Positions 15,223 through 23,684 are shown, numbered from the stretch's first letter. The stretch is 38,246 bases of DNA from JAQUVS01 sp964389735 (GCA_964389735.1 CAYMEJ010000004.1:1-38246); one strand, 5' to 3'. Notes: generated by a model not told the origin, from the letters alone. Program-made: numbers and translations.

Positions 15223-15912
15223 ATGATAATTATATTTATATTAATTAGTAAAATTATAGAAGTATCAAGTAACTTATTCTACGTAGGAGCAACAGATATA
15301 TTACCAGAACCATTAAATAAAGAAGATGAAGAGAAATACCTACTACTTGCAAAACAAGGCGATATAGAAGCTAAAAACAAACTAATAGAACATAATCTAA
15401 GACTAGTAGTATTCCTAGCTAAGAAATATGAAAATACTAAAATAGATTTAGAAGACTTAGTAAGTATAGGTACAATAGGATTAATAAAAGGAATAAAGAC
15501 ATTTAGTATTGATAAAAATATTAAACTTGCAACATATGCATCTAGATGTATTGATAATGAAATACTAATGTTTTTAAGAAAAACAAAAAGAATTAAAAGT
15601 GAAATATCTTTTGAAGAATCACTAAGTTATGATGCAGATGGAAATGAATTACATCTAGAAGATATTCTAGGTACCGAACCAGATATTGTTACAAAAGGAT
15701 TAGAACTAGAAACAGAAAAAGATCTAATGATGGAAGAAATAAATAAATTAAATAAAAGAGATAAAGAAATAATGGTATTAAGATATGGTTTACTAGGATA
15801 TACAGAAATGACTCAAAAAGATGTCGCAGATCATCTTGGAATAAGTCAGTCATATATATCAAGAATAGAAAAAAAAGTAATTAAAAAAATCAAAAGTGTA
15901 ATTAAATGTTAA
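15223..15912 (+). CDS. sigE: Sporulation sigma factor sigma-E (pro-form)
   Basis: A 229-residue mother-cell sigma factor. Region 2 is NLRLVVFLAKKYEN, DLVSIGTIGLIKGIKTF and LATYASRCIDNEILMFLR. Region 4 ends with KDVADHLGISQSYISRIEKK, the DNA-binding helix. The middle SEISFEESLSYDADGNELHLEDILG is sigma-E-like rather than sigma-K, -F or -G. The N-terminus is a hydrophobic pro-sequence. Aligning FYVGATDILPEPL with Bacillus YYIGGSEALPPPL puts cleavage before Tyr20, giving a 19-residue pro-sequence against 27 in Bacillus. ATG 15223 follows AAAGGAGG. It is the third sporulation marker here and indicates a functional Spo0A-SpoIIGA-sigma-E route. Confidence 0.93.
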   Translation: MIIIFILISKIIEVSSNLFYVGATDILPEPLNKEDEEKYLLLAKQGDIEAKNKLIEHNLRLVVFLAKKYENTKIDLEDLVSIGTIGLIKGIKTFSIDKNIKLATYASRCIDNEILMFLRKTKRIKSEISFEESLSYDADGNELHLEDILGTEPDIVTKGLELETEKDLMMEEINKLNKRDKEIMVLRYGLLGYTEMTQKDVADHLGISQSYISRIEKKVIKKIKSVIKC

Positions 15913-15919
15913 TACTATT

Positions 15920-15948
15920 TTGACTTTTATATTAATTTAACATACAAT
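15920..15948 (+). promoter_or_regulatory. Promoter of rsmE operon
   Basis: TTGACT (15920-15925), 17 bases, TACAAT (15943-15948), each one mismatch from consensus. It lies just after the sigE stop and before rsmE, so rsmE and the next gene need not depend on the sporulation promoter. Confidence 0.7.
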
Positions 15949-15964
15949 TGTAGTGGTGAAGAAA

Positions 15965-16681
15965 ATGCAAAGATATTTTGTAAAAGATAAAACAAATAAT
16001 CAATTTATTCTAAGTAATGATGATTCATATCATATATTAACTGTTATGAGAATGAATATAAATGATAAAATTGAAGTAATTAATAATAAAAAATTATATA
16101 TTTGTAAAATAATTAATACTAGTAATAAAATAGTAACAGTAGAAATATTAGAAGAACTACCAGATAATAATGAATTACCAGTAGATATTACTTTAGTACA
16201 ATCTTTAGTAAAAGAACAAAAAATGGATTATATAATACAAAAAACAACTGAAATTGGAATAAAAAAAATATATCCATTAAAAGCAGATAGATCAGTAATA
16301 AAAGTAGATAAAAAAGAAACTAAAAAACTTGATAGATGGCAAAAAATAGTAAAAGAAGCAAGTGAACAATCTAAAAGAAATATAATACCTACAATTAATA
16401 ATCCAATCACAATAAATGAATTAATAAAGCTTGATTATGATTGTAAAATATTGTTAACAGTAAATGAAATATCAACAAATTTAAAAAAAGTCTTGGAAGA
16501 AGTTAAAGTAAATGCTAAAATTATAATAGTAGTAGGTCCAGAAGGTGGATTTACAGAAGAAGAAGAAAGAAAAATGATAGATAATGGATTTATTTCTACA
16601 TCATTAGGTAAATCCGTATTAAGAACTGAAACAGCAGGATTATATGTATTATCAGCAATAAGTTATCATTTTATGGGGTGA
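15965..16681 (+). CDS. rsmE: 16S rRNA m3U1498 methyltransferase
   Basis: A 238-residue SPOUT-class methyltransferase that methylates U1498 of 16S rRNA with S-adenosylmethionine. The N-terminal PUA-like domain starts MQRYFVKDKTNNQ. The trefoil-knot C-terminal domain has the motifs VQSLVKEQKMDYIIQKTTEIG, SEQSKRNIIP, VGPEGGFTEEE and LGKSVLRTETAGLYVLSAI. The start is ATG 15965 behind GGTGAAGAAA; the upstream GTG at 15953 is inside the ribosome site. In many Firmicutes rsmE precedes mtaB, and here mtaB is two genes downstream, so the order is conserved with one gene inserted. Confidence 0.94.
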   Translation: MQRYFVKDKTNNQFILSNDDSYHILTVMRMNINDKIEVINNKKLYICKIINTSNKIVTVEILEELPDNNELPVDITLVQSLVKEQKMDYIIQKTTEIGIKKIYPLKADRSVIKVDKKETKKLDRWQKIVKEASEQSKRNIIPTINNPITINELIKLDYDCKILLTVNEISTNLKKVLEEVKVNAKIIIVVGPEGGFTEEEERKMIDNGFISTSLGKSVLRTETAGLYVLSAISYHFMG

Positions 16682-16686
16682 AGTAT

Positions 16687-17892
16687 ATGCAAAATTTTGC
16701 AGCAAATGGAATAAGTACACAAGTAATTGTAATTTTTACTTTAGCTTTAATAGTAGCAATCTTATTAATAGTAATTATATTTTTAGATAGAAAAGAAAAA
16801 ATAGGTAAAAAGAAAAAAGATGAAGAAGTAGATGATTATGATGAAAACTTCACATTTGAAGATTTATATCAACAAAACACTATAAAAGAAAATAATAATG
16901 TAATTCATGAAAGTTTTGTAGAAGATCATAAAGAACTTGGTGAAGAGCTAGATAATACAATTAACGAATTATTTGGGCTTAAAAAAACAGACATTGATAA
17001 AGTAGCTGAAGCTGAACAAGAAGTATCAAAAAGTGATGAAAAACCAATAGAAAAAGAAGAAATAGAAGAGACTCCTATTGAAGAAGTAAAAGATGAAGAA
17101 CCTGTTTCTGAAGAACATTTTAGTAATGTTATAGTAAATGACATTGAAGATACTCCAATAGAAGAAGAAATAAATGAAAAACTAGATGAAATAATACCAA
17201 TAAAAGAAGTAATACCAGAAGAAATAACAATAGAAGAACCAATTATTGAAGAAGTTCCAATAGTAGAAGAAATAAAAGTTGATGAACCTGTTATTGAAGA
17301 ACCAGTAATAGAAAATCCACCAATTATAAAGAAAATTAATGAAGACAATGAAGAAGAAGATATATACGTTGAACCAGATCTAGAAAAAACTCAAGCTCAA
17401 TTAGAATTAGAAAGATTAACTGAAGAACTTGAAAAATTAGCAGATGCAGAAAACAATAGTGATCTAAATAATTTTGAAAATGAACAAGAAGAAAATGCAA
17501 TTATTTCCTTAGATGAATTAGAAAAAGTAAGTGATCAATTATATGATAAAAATGAAGAAGTTCAATATCAAGACGAAGGAAATGAACCAATAACTATTGA
17601 ACAATTAAGAGAAAAATTCAAAATAAAAGAAGAAAATCCAATGCAAATGACATTAGATGATTTCATTAATGAAGAACCAATAGTAGAAGAAAAGTCAGCA
17701 GAAAACAAAAAATTTGAAAGTTCTCCATTTATATCTCCAATATATGGAATTGAACCTGATACAAAAGAGGAACCAATTGAAGAAGAAATTCCTACTGTAG
17801 AAGAAAGTACAGAATCAGATTTAGAAGAAGAAATAAGAAAAACAAATGAGTTTCTACAAACATTAAAAGAATTACAAAAGAATCTTGATTGA
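16687..17892 (+). CDS. Single-pass membrane protein with long acidic EPI/EE repeats, unknown function
   Basis: A 401-residue protein that I do not recognise. Residues 12-33 form one membrane helix (QVIVIFTLALIVAILLIVIIF), followed by DRKEKIGKKKKDEE. The positive patch predicts a short N-terminus outside and a large cytoplasmic part. From about 120 to 230 the chain is extremely acidic with degenerate EEPI/IEEV/PVIEEP repeats, likely disordered. Two helical, coiled-coil-like blocks follow (LELERLTEELEKLADAE near 245; EEEIRKTNEFLQTLKELQKNLD at the end). The layout recalls cytoplasmic linker proteins such as ZipA, but no FtsZ-binding domain is visible. ATG 16687 has GGGGTGA, overlapping the rsmE stop, so the two are co-transcribed. 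It ends in a terminator. Confidence 0.75.
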   Translation: MQNFAANGISTQVIVIFTLALIVAILLIVIIFLDRKEKIGKKKKDEEVDDYDENFTFEDLYQQNTIKENNNVIHESFVEDHKELGEELDNTINELFGLKKTDIDKVAEAEQEVSKSDEKPIEKEEIEETPIEEVKDEEPVSEEHFSNVIVNDIEDTPIEEEINEKLDEIIPIKEVIPEEITIEEPIIEEVPIVEEIKVDEPVIEEPVIENPPIIKKINEDNEEEDIYVEPDLEKTQAQLELERLTEELEKLADAENNSDLNNFENEQEENAIISLDELEKVSDQLYDKNEEVQYQDEGNEPITIEQLREKFKIKEENPMQMTLDDFINEEPIVEEKSAENKKFESSPFISPIYGIEPDTKEEPIEEEIPTVEESTESDLEEEIRKTNEFLQTLKELQKNLD

Positions 17893-17904
17893 TTCTTTTT
17901 TATT
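17876..17904 (+). terminator. Terminator after the acidic membrane protein
   Basis: AAAAGAATC (17876-17884) pairs with GATTCTTTT (17891-17899), loop TTGATT, then TTTATTT. The TGA stop overlaps the loop and right arm. Confidence 0.8.
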
Positions 17905-17918
17905 TGTCGACAACATGT

Positions 17919-17924
17919 TATAAT
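17919..17924 (+). promoter_or_regulatory. -10 element of mtaB-recD2
   Basis: TATAAT 24 bases before mtaB. A palindrome TGTCGACA (17905-17912) lies 6 bases upstream and could be an operator; see the rejected list for the 0A reading. Confidence 0.5.
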
Positions 17925-17948
17925 ATATAAGTCATGTGAGGTGTAAGT

Positions 17949-19223
17949 ATGAAAGTAGGAATATATACATTAGGATGTAAAGTAAATACCTATGAAAGTG
18001 AATATGTACAAAGTCTATTTAAAGAAAAAGGTTATACAATATTAGATTTTTCTGATATATGTGATATATATATAATTAATACTTGTACGGTTACAAATAA
18101 TAGTGATGTTAAAAGTAGAAAAATCATTAGACAAGCAATTAATAAAAATAAAGATGCATGTATTATAGCAATGGGATGTTTTATAGAAGCAAATAAAGAT
18201 ATTAATATTGAAGGAATTGATATATTAATAGGTAATAAAGATAAAAGTAAAATAGTTGAATTAACTGAAGAATATCTAAAAAATAAAAAGCAAATAAAAG
18301 ATTTATATAGTGATTTAGGAACAACATTTGAAGACATGGAAATAAAAACATTTGAAGGTAGAACAAGAGCATTTGTAAAAATTCAAGATGGATGTGAAAA
18401 CTATTGTAGTTATTGTATTATACCTTTTGTAAGAGGAAAATGTAGAAGTAAAAACTTTAAAACTGTTTTAGAAGAAATAACAACATTAACACAAAATGGT
18501 TATAAAGAAATAGTATTAACAGGAATTCATACAGGTAATTATGGTAGAGATTTAAGTGAAGAATTAAACTTTGCTAATCTATTAAAAGAAATAGTTAAAG
18601 TACCAAATTTAAAAAGATTAAGAATATCTTCAATAGAAATAACTGAATTAAATGATGAAGTATTAGATGTAATAAAAAGTTATAATATTATAGTAGATCA
18701 TCTACATATACCTCTACAAGCTGGTAGTAATGAAGTATTAAAATTAATGAATAGAAAATATGATTTAGATTATTATAGAAATAAAATAAAACAAATAAGA
18801 TTAATTAGACCCAATATTTCAATAACAACTGATGTTATTGTAGGATTCCCAAAAGAAACAGAAGAATTATTTAATGAAACATATAATTTTTGTAAAGAAA
18901 TAGAATTTGCTAAAATACATGTATTTCCTTATTCATTAAGAAATGGTACAGCAGCAGCTAAATTTCCTGAACAAGTAGATAGTAAAATTAAAAAAGAAAG
19001 AGCAAAAAAATTAATAGAATTATCTAATGAATTAGAATTAAAATATATGAATAAATTTTTAAACAAAAAAGTAGAAGTATTAGTAGAAACTCATAATGAA
19101 GAATATAGCTATGGACATACTCCTAATTATTTATTAGTTAAAATACCAAAAATATTAAATAGTGAAGATATAGTCGAAGTAACAATAAAAGAAATTAATT
19201 ACCCTTATTGTATAGCAGAGTAA
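17949..19223 (+). CDS. mtaB: tRNA t6A37 methylthiotransferase
   Basis: A 424-residue radical-SAM enzyme that turns t6A37 into ms2t6A in ANN-decoding tRNAs. The N-terminal UPF0004 domain binds one 4Fe-4S cluster through cysteines at 10 (TLGCKVN), in INTCTVTN and in AMGCF. The radical-SAM triad is CENYCSYCIIPFVRG. VLTGIHTGNYGRDL and HLHIPLQAGSNEVLKLMNRKY are family blocks. A C-terminal TRAM-like region (from about 365) completes it. TLGCKVN rather than TxGCQMN separates MtaB from MiaB. ATG 17949 follows GAGGTG. It is followed after 12 bases by recD2. Confidence 0.93.
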   Translation: MKVGIYTLGCKVNTYESEYVQSLFKEKGYTILDFSDICDIYIINTCTVTNNSDVKSRKIIRQAINKNKDACIIAMGCFIEANKDINIEGIDILIGNKDKSKIVELTEEYLKNKKQIKDLYSDLGTTFEDMEIKTFEGRTRAFVKIQDGCENYCSYCIIPFVRGKCRSKNFKTVLEEITTLTQNGYKEIVLTGIHTGNYGRDLSEELNFANLLKEIVKVPNLKRLRISSIEITELNDEVLDVIKSYNIIVDHLHIPLQAGSNEVLKLMNRKYDLDYYRNKIKQIRLIRPNISITTDVIVGFPKETEELFNETYNFCKEIEFAKIHVFPYSLRNGTAAAKFPEQVDSKIKKERAKKLIELSNELELKYMNKFLNKKVEVLVETHNEEYSYGHTPNYLLVKIPKILNSEDIVEVTIKEINYPYCIAE

Positions 19224-19235
19224 AGGAGGTAAAAT

Positions 19236-21428
19236 ATGGATACATATATTAAAGGAAACTATAAAAGAAGTATCTTTAAAAATGACAATGGTTATGTAAT
19301 TGGATTATTTAAAGTAAAAGAAACAAATGATGAAGAATTAGAAATATATGTAAACAGAACCATTACCTTTACCGGTTATTTTCATGAATTAAATGAAGAT
19401 GATACATATATAATGTATGGTAAACTTATTAATCATGATAAGTATGGAGAACAATTCCAAGTTGATAGCTATGATAGACAATTACCAGAAGGAAAAGATG
19501 CAATAGTAGAATTTCTATCAAGTGGTATATTTAGAGGAATAGGTGAAAAAAAAGCAAAAAAAATAGTAGATGCTTTTAATACCGATACATTAAAAACAAT
19601 ATTAGAAGAACCAGATAAATTAACACTAATACCCACCATTACAAAGAAACAAGCTGATTCATTACATGAAGAACTAAAAGAATACGAATCAAGTTATACT
19701 ACAATAGTAGAATTAAATGATTTAGGTTTCTCAACAAAAGACAGTTTAATTATATATAATACATATAAGGAACAAACTAAAACAATAATAAATAATGATA
19801 TATATCAATTAGTAGAAGACATAATAGAGATCAATTTTAAAAAAATAGATTCAATAGCACTTAAGCATTCTATGAAAAAAGATGATACAAGAAGAGTAAA
19901 AGCAGGAATAATATATGTAATAAATGAAGTATGCAATACATATGGTCATACATATTTAACATATGAAGAAATGTTTAATTATACTATAAGATGTCTTAAT
20001 AATCCAATAGGAAATAATGATTTTGAAACAGCACTTAATCAATTAGAAAAAGATATGAAGATCATTAAAGAAAAAGAAAAATATTATTATAAAGATATGT
20101 ATGAAGCAGAAAGTAATATAGTTAATAGGTTCTGTTACTTAGTAAAAGAAAATAAAAACATTAAAGAAAATAAAAAGTTAAATTCATTTATTAAAGAATT
20201 AGAAGAATACTATAGTATTAAATATAATGAAGACCAAATAAATGCAATAAAAGAAACAATGAAAAGTAATTTGCTAATAATAACAGGAGGTCCTGGTACT
20301 GGTAAAACAACAATAATAAAAGCAATAACAGAATTATATAAAAGTATTAATAAATTAACATATAATGAATTAATAACTGATATTGCCTTATTAGCACCTA
20401 CAGGAAGAGCAAGTAAAAGAATTAGTGAATCAACTCAATTACCAGCAGTTACAATACATAGATTTTTAAAATGGAATAAAGAAAATAATAAATTTGGAGT
20501 AAATGAACATAATAAAAGTAATGTTAAATTTGTTATAGTAGATGAAGCAAGTATGATTGATACTTATTTATTAGATAGTTTATTAAAAGGTTTAAGTTAT
20601 AATACTAAAATAATACTAGTAGGAGATTATAACCAACTACCTAGTGTAGGACCTGGTCAAACATTAAAAGATCTAATAGAAAGTAATACAATTCCAGTAA
20701 TGAATTTAAAAAGATTATATAGACAAGGAAAAAATTCTAATATAGTAACACTAGCACATAATATAAATGAAAATAAAATTGATAATGAAATATTTAATAA
20801 TAGTAATGATTTATTCTTTATTCCATGTCCAAGTAATCAAATAAAACAACATATAATAGAAATATGTAAAAAATATATTAAATATGATTATAAGAAATTT
20901 CAGGTATTAGTACCCCTATATAAAACAATTAATGGTATTGATGAAATAAATATTACATTACAAACTATTTTTAATCCTAAATCTAAATCAAAAAAAGAAA
21001 TATTAATAAATGGAGTAGTATTTAGAGAAGGAGATAAAGTAATACAATTAACTAATATGCCAGACGAAAATGTTTTTAATGGAGACATTGGTATTATAGA
21101 ATCAATTCCAAATGATAAAGAAATAAGCATTGATTTTGATGGTAATATTGTAAAATATAATGCAAATAATTTTAATAAATTTAAACATGGATATGCAATA
21201 AGTATTCATAAAAGTCAAGGTAGTGAATTTGATATAGTAATAATGCCAATAATCAAAGAATATAAGAAAATGTTATATAGAAAATTAGTATATACAGGTA
21301 TAACAAGAAGCAAAAAAGAATTATATTTAATAGGAGACATTGAAGCATTAGAAATTGCTATTAACAATAATAATTCAGATATCAGAAAAACAACACTTTT
21401 AAATAAATTAATAGAACACATGAAATAA
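19236..21428 (+). CDS. recD2: RecD2-family DNA helicase
   Basis: A 730-residue superfamily-1B 5'-3' helicase acting in DNA repair and fork stability, independent of RecBC. An N-terminal OB-like and helix-hairpin-helix region (FLSSGIFRGIGEKKAKKIVDAF near 90) is followed by the Walker A motif TGGPGTGKTT near residue 350. Motif Ia is APTGRASKRI, Walker B is VIVDEASMID, and motif III is VGDYNQLPSVGPG. The C-terminal 2B/UvrD-like domain has HGYAISIHKSQGSEFD and YTGITRSKKELYLIGD. ATG 19236 has AAAGGAGG 6 bases upstream, so translation should be strong. No RecB or RecC gene is in view, which fits the stand-alone RecD2 class. Confidence 0.93.
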   Translation: MDTYIKGNYKRSIFKNDNGYVIGLFKVKETNDEELEIYVNRTITFTGYFHELNEDDTYIMYGKLINHDKYGEQFQVDSYDRQLPEGKDAIVEFLSSGIFRGIGEKKAKKIVDAFNTDTLKTILEEPDKLTLIPTITKKQADSLHEELKEYESSYTTIVELNDLGFSTKDSLIIYNTYKEQTKTIINNDIYQLVEDIIEINFKKIDSIALKHSMKKDDTRRVKAGIIYVINEVCNTYGHTYLTYEEMFNYTIRCLNNPIGNNDFETALNQLEKDMKIIKEKEKYYYKDMYEAESNIVNRFCYLVKENKNIKENKKLNSFIKELEEYYSIKYNEDQINAIKETMKSNLLIITGGPGTGKTTIIKAITELYKSINKLTYNELITDIALLAPTGRASKRISESTQLPAVTIHRFLKWNKENNKFGVNEHNKSNVKFVIVDEASMIDTYLLDSLLKGLSYNTKIILVGDYNQLPSVGPGQTLKDLIESNTIPVMNLKRLYRQGKNSNIVTLAHNINENKIDNEIFNNSNDLFFIPCPSNQIKQHIIEICKKYIKYDYKKFQVLVPLYKTINGIDEINITLQTIFNPKSKSKKEILINGVVFREGDKVIQLTNMPDENVFNGDIGIIESIPNDKEISIDFDGNIVKYNANNFNKFKHGYAISIHKSQGSEFDIVIMPIIKEYKKMLYRKLVYTGITRSKKELYLIGDIEALEIAINNNNSDIRKTTLLNKLIEHMK

Positions 21429-21504
21429 TGTATAAATATTTAAGTTTTTTTCATAATAATAATGGTATTTTATTACCCATCATATTTAAAATAGAGGTGA
21501 TATT

Positions 21505-21672
21505 ATGACAAAAACAGGGAAAGTAATGACCGCAACAGTTTTAATGGCTCTAACAGGATACGGTGTATGGACACTATATAAGAAATACAATCCAGAAGCT
21601 GTAGAAGATATGGAAAATTGTATGTCTAAAATGTCAAAAAACGTTGAAAAAAGCATTGAAAATATGATGTAA
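21505..21672 (+). CDS. Small single-pass membrane protein, unknown function
   Basis: A 55-residue ORF with a good ribosome site (AGAGGTGATATT before ATG). Residues 6-24 are hydrophobic (KVMTATVLMALTGYGVWTLY), then KKYNPEAVEDMENCMSK and an amphipathic, methionine-rich tail ending SIENMM. I do not recognise it. It resembles small YtxH-like membrane proteins only in layout. It is followed by a strong terminator and lies in the gap after recD2, so it may be the last gene of that operon or have its own promoter. One cysteine is present. Confidence 0.7.
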   Translation: MTKTGKVMTATVLMALTGYGVWTLYKKYNPEAVEDMENCMSKMSKNVEKSIENMM

Positions 21673-21676
21673 AGAA

Positions 21677-21702
21677 AAAAGCTCTAAAATTTAGAGCTTT
21701 TT
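21677..21702 (+). terminator. Terminator after the 55-aa ORF
   Basis: AAAAGCTCTAAA pairs with TTTAGAGCTTTT (core GCTCTA/TAGAGC), followed by a T-run. A strong hairpin. Confidence 0.85.
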
Positions 21703-21737
21703 ATATAGTAGAAATTATTTTTTTATGTTATTATTAA

Positions 21738-21743
21738 TATAGT
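21738..21743 (+). promoter_or_regulatory. Possible -10 of the AI-2E-family gene
   Basis: TATAGT just upstream of the AGAGGTGAG ribosome site and after a terminator, so a promoter must lie about here. No clear -35. Confidence 0.35.
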
Positions 21744-21757
21744 ATAGAGGTGAGATA

Positions 21758-22915
21758 ATGTTTAGTAAAAAGAAAAAAGACAATAATGAACTTGATTTTT
21801 CTAAAATAAATGAAGGAGTTAAAATCGGTGTAACTATATTAAAAATATTTTTGGTATTATCAATAGTTGCATTAATATATATTTCAAGTATGTTACTTAC
21901 AAAATGGCATATACTACCATTTATAGCAACATTATTAAAAATAATAACACCATTCTTTATTGGTATTGTAATAGCATGGCTATTTGATCCAGCAGTAACA
22001 TGGTTTAATAAAAAAGGATTAAACAGAGTATTAAGTACAGTACTTGTATTTACAATTTTTTTAGGAAGTATATTTTTAGTAGTAAAACTAATGATTCCAT
22101 CAGTTACAGATCAATTTAATGATATAGCTAAACAAGCTCCATCATTTGTTAAATATTTACAAGATGGTGCAGAAGGAATATTAGATAGTTTTCAATCAGG
22201 AACTGGATATGATGTAGAAAATGTTAAAAAAGAAATGTATACATCATTAGCAGAATTAGGAGATTCAATTACAGTAGGATTACCTGCAAAAGTAATGAGT
22301 GTTGCTACATCTATAATATCAGGTAGTATTACACTTATATTTGGATTAATAATAGGATTCTATATGTTATTTGATTTTAATAATATAAGATCACATTTAA
22401 TTTCATTATTACCTAAAAAAGCTCAATCAGATGCTTATGCATTAACAGATAAATTAAATAAAAACTTAAGAAAATTTATTCAAGGAACACTTTCAATAAT
22501 GCTAATACTATTTGTTTTCCAATCAATTGGATTAGGTTTAGCAGGATTAAAAGCTCCAATGGTATTTGGTCTATTTTGTGCAGTAACTAACGTAATACCT
22601 TATGTAGGACCTTATATAGGAGGTATACCAGCAGTATTAGTAGGATTATCAATAAGTCCTACAACTGGATTCTTCTGTTTAATATCAGTACTATTATCAC
22701 AATTATTAGAAAGTTATTTCTTACAACCAATAGTAATGGGTAAAACAATGAAATTACACCCAGTAACAATAATGTTAGGATTATTGATATTTGGATATTT
22801 CTTTGGTATAATAGGAATGATTTTAGCAACACCAATAATTTCAATGACTAAAACAATAGTAAAATATTTTGATGACAAATATAATTTATCAGAAAAAATA
22901 TTTGGTATAGATTAA
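21758..22915 (+). CDS. AI-2E family transporter (PerM/TqsA-like)
   Basis: A 385-residue multi-pass membrane protein. Hydrophobic helices occur at about 25-50, 55-75, 85-105, 185-215, 245-300 and 320-355. Between them is an extracytoplasmic helical segment (SVTDQFNDIAKQAPSFVKYLQDG). The family signature is in the C-terminal half: NVIPYVGPYIGGIPAVLVGL, LLESYFLQPIVMGKTMKLHP and FFGIIGMILATPIISMTKTIVKYF. Members transport different small molecules or ions, including quorum signals and Na+/H+, so the substrate is not assigned. ATG 21758 has AGAGGTGAGATA. The promoter of the following T-box must lie in its 3' end, or the T-box transcript continues from this gene. Confidence 0.88.
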   Translation: MFSKKKKDNNELDFSKINEGVKIGVTILKIFLVLSIVALIYISSMLLTKWHILPFIATLLKIITPFFIGIVIAWLFDPAVTWFNKKGLNRVLSTVLVFTIFLGSIFLVVKLMIPSVTDQFNDIAKQAPSFVKYLQDGAEGILDSFQSGTGYDVENVKKEMYTSLAELGDSITVGLPAKVMSVATSIISGSITLIFGLIIGFYMLFDFNNIRSHLISLLPKKAQSDAYALTDKLNKNLRKFIQGTLSIMLILFVFQSIGLGLAGLKAPMVFGLFCAVTNVIPYVGPYIGGIPAVLVGLSISPTTGFFCLISVLLSQLLESYFLQPIVMGKTMKLHPVTIMLGLLIFGYFFGIIGMILATPIISMTKTIVKYFDDKYNLSEKIFGID

Positions 22916-22916
22916 A

Positions 22917-23105
22917 ACAAAGATAGAAGATAAAGTAATATATAATAATTTAATAGAAAGTTAAGGGTTGATGGAACTTAATACTTTGTTATATATGAAA
23001 GCTACTTCTTAAGTGAAGAAATTCCGGTTAAGACCGTTATAACAATTAAGATCTAAGTAGGATGGTACCGTGCTTATATGCACTCCTATATTAGGTCTTT
23101 TACTA
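22917..23105 (+). promoter_or_regulatory. Alanine T-box leader (tRNA-sensing riboswitch)
   Basis: The T-box sequence AGGATGGTACCGTG (23059-23072) departs from AGGGTGGNACCGCG at two positions. Stem I has the loop-E strands AGTA (in AAAGTAATA) and GAAA. The specifier GCT at 23001-23003, in GAAAGCTACTTC, is a codon for alanine, followed by the usual purine. The distal stem pairs TTAAG with CTTAA. The variable base in TGGTACC is T, which pairs with the A discriminator of tRNA-Ala. The terminator pairs AAGATCTAA (23048-23056) with TTAGGTCTT (23091-23099) and ends in TTTTA. Uncharged tRNA-Ala should stabilise the antiterminator and switch on the downstream genes, which include alaS. Confidence 0.93.
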
Positions 23106-23123
23106 TATAAAAGGAGAATGAAT

Positions 23124-23684
23124 ATGAAAATATATTTAGTAAGTGGTAAAGCAAGACATGGTAAAGATACATCAGCAGAAATAATAAAACAAAAACATGA
23201 ATTAAGGGGAGATAAACCACTAATTCTCCATTTAGCATACCCAATTAAAACATATGCAAGAGACTTCTTTGGATGGGATGGTCAAGAAGAAACAAAACCT
23301 AGAGAATTATTAAATAAATTAGGTACTGAAATAATAAGAGAAAAATTAGGAAAAAAAGATTTCTATGTTAATAGAATTATAGAAGATATAGAAATATTAT
23401 CTAATTTTTATAATATATTTATAATATCAGATGTAAGATTTCCAATAGAAATAGAAAATATCAAAAAAAGATTTCCAAGTGCTATATCAATTAATGTATT
23501 TAGACCAAACTTTCAAAGTGAAGAATTAACTAAAGAAATGACTAAACATATTACTGAAACAGCATTAGATACTTATGATAAATATGATTATAAAATAAAT
23601 AATATTACATTAAAACAATTAGAAGAAGACTTAGAAGAAATAGTTAGAAAAGAGGAAGTAAATTATGAGAAAGATGACAAGTAA
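23124..23684 (+). CDS. Deoxynucleoside monophosphate kinase-like P-loop protein
   Basis: A 186-residue P-loop kinase. The Walker A motif is SGKARHGKDTSA near residue 6. HLAYPIKTYARDFFGWDG, LLNKLGTEIIREKLG and IISDVRFPIEIENI match the blocks of phage dNMP kinases, where the D-VRFP-E segment is typical. The final HITETALDTYDKYDYKINN also fits. It probably phosphorylates one or more nucleoside monophosphates, but substrate choice is not visible. ATG 23124 follows AGGAGAATGAAT; the codon at 23118 abuts the ribosome site. It is the first gene behind the alanine T-box, and its end overlaps alaS by 20 bases, so it should be induced with alaS on alanine starvation. Phage origin is possible, but base composition is like its neighbours. 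Confidence 0.8.
   Translation: MKIYLVSGKARHGKDTSAEIIKQKHELRGDKPLILHLAYPIKTYARDFFGWDGQEETKPRELLNKLGTEIIREKLGKKDFYVNRIIEDIEILSNFYNIFIISDVRFPIEIENIKKRFPSAISINVFRPNFQSEELTKEMTKHITETALDTYDKYDYKINNITLKQLEEDLEEIVRKEEVNYEKDDK

Noticed and set aside
17100..17340. DNA repeat array or CRISPR in the acidic gene
   Set aside because: The repetition is at the protein level (EEPI/IEEV) with varying DNA and no fixed repeat or spacer lengths.
17905..17912. TGTCGACA palindrome before mtaB as a second Spo0A box
   Set aside because: It has one mismatch to the 0A consensus on either strand, sits only 6 bases from the -10, and precedes a tRNA-modification gene with no sporulation link.
21429..21504. Hairpin GGTATTTTATTACC after recD2 as terminator
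   Set aside because: The stem is short, not followed by a T-run, and the T-run in the gap precedes it.
22935..22960. TATAAT within the T-box leader as the alaS promoter
   Set aside because: It lies in the pairing strand of stem I near the loop E motif; a start there would remove the specifier stem.
23124..23684. Prophage or mobile element at the dNMP kinase-like gene
   Set aside because: No integrase, repeats, att-like sequence or composition change around it; it is neatly overlapped with alaS.
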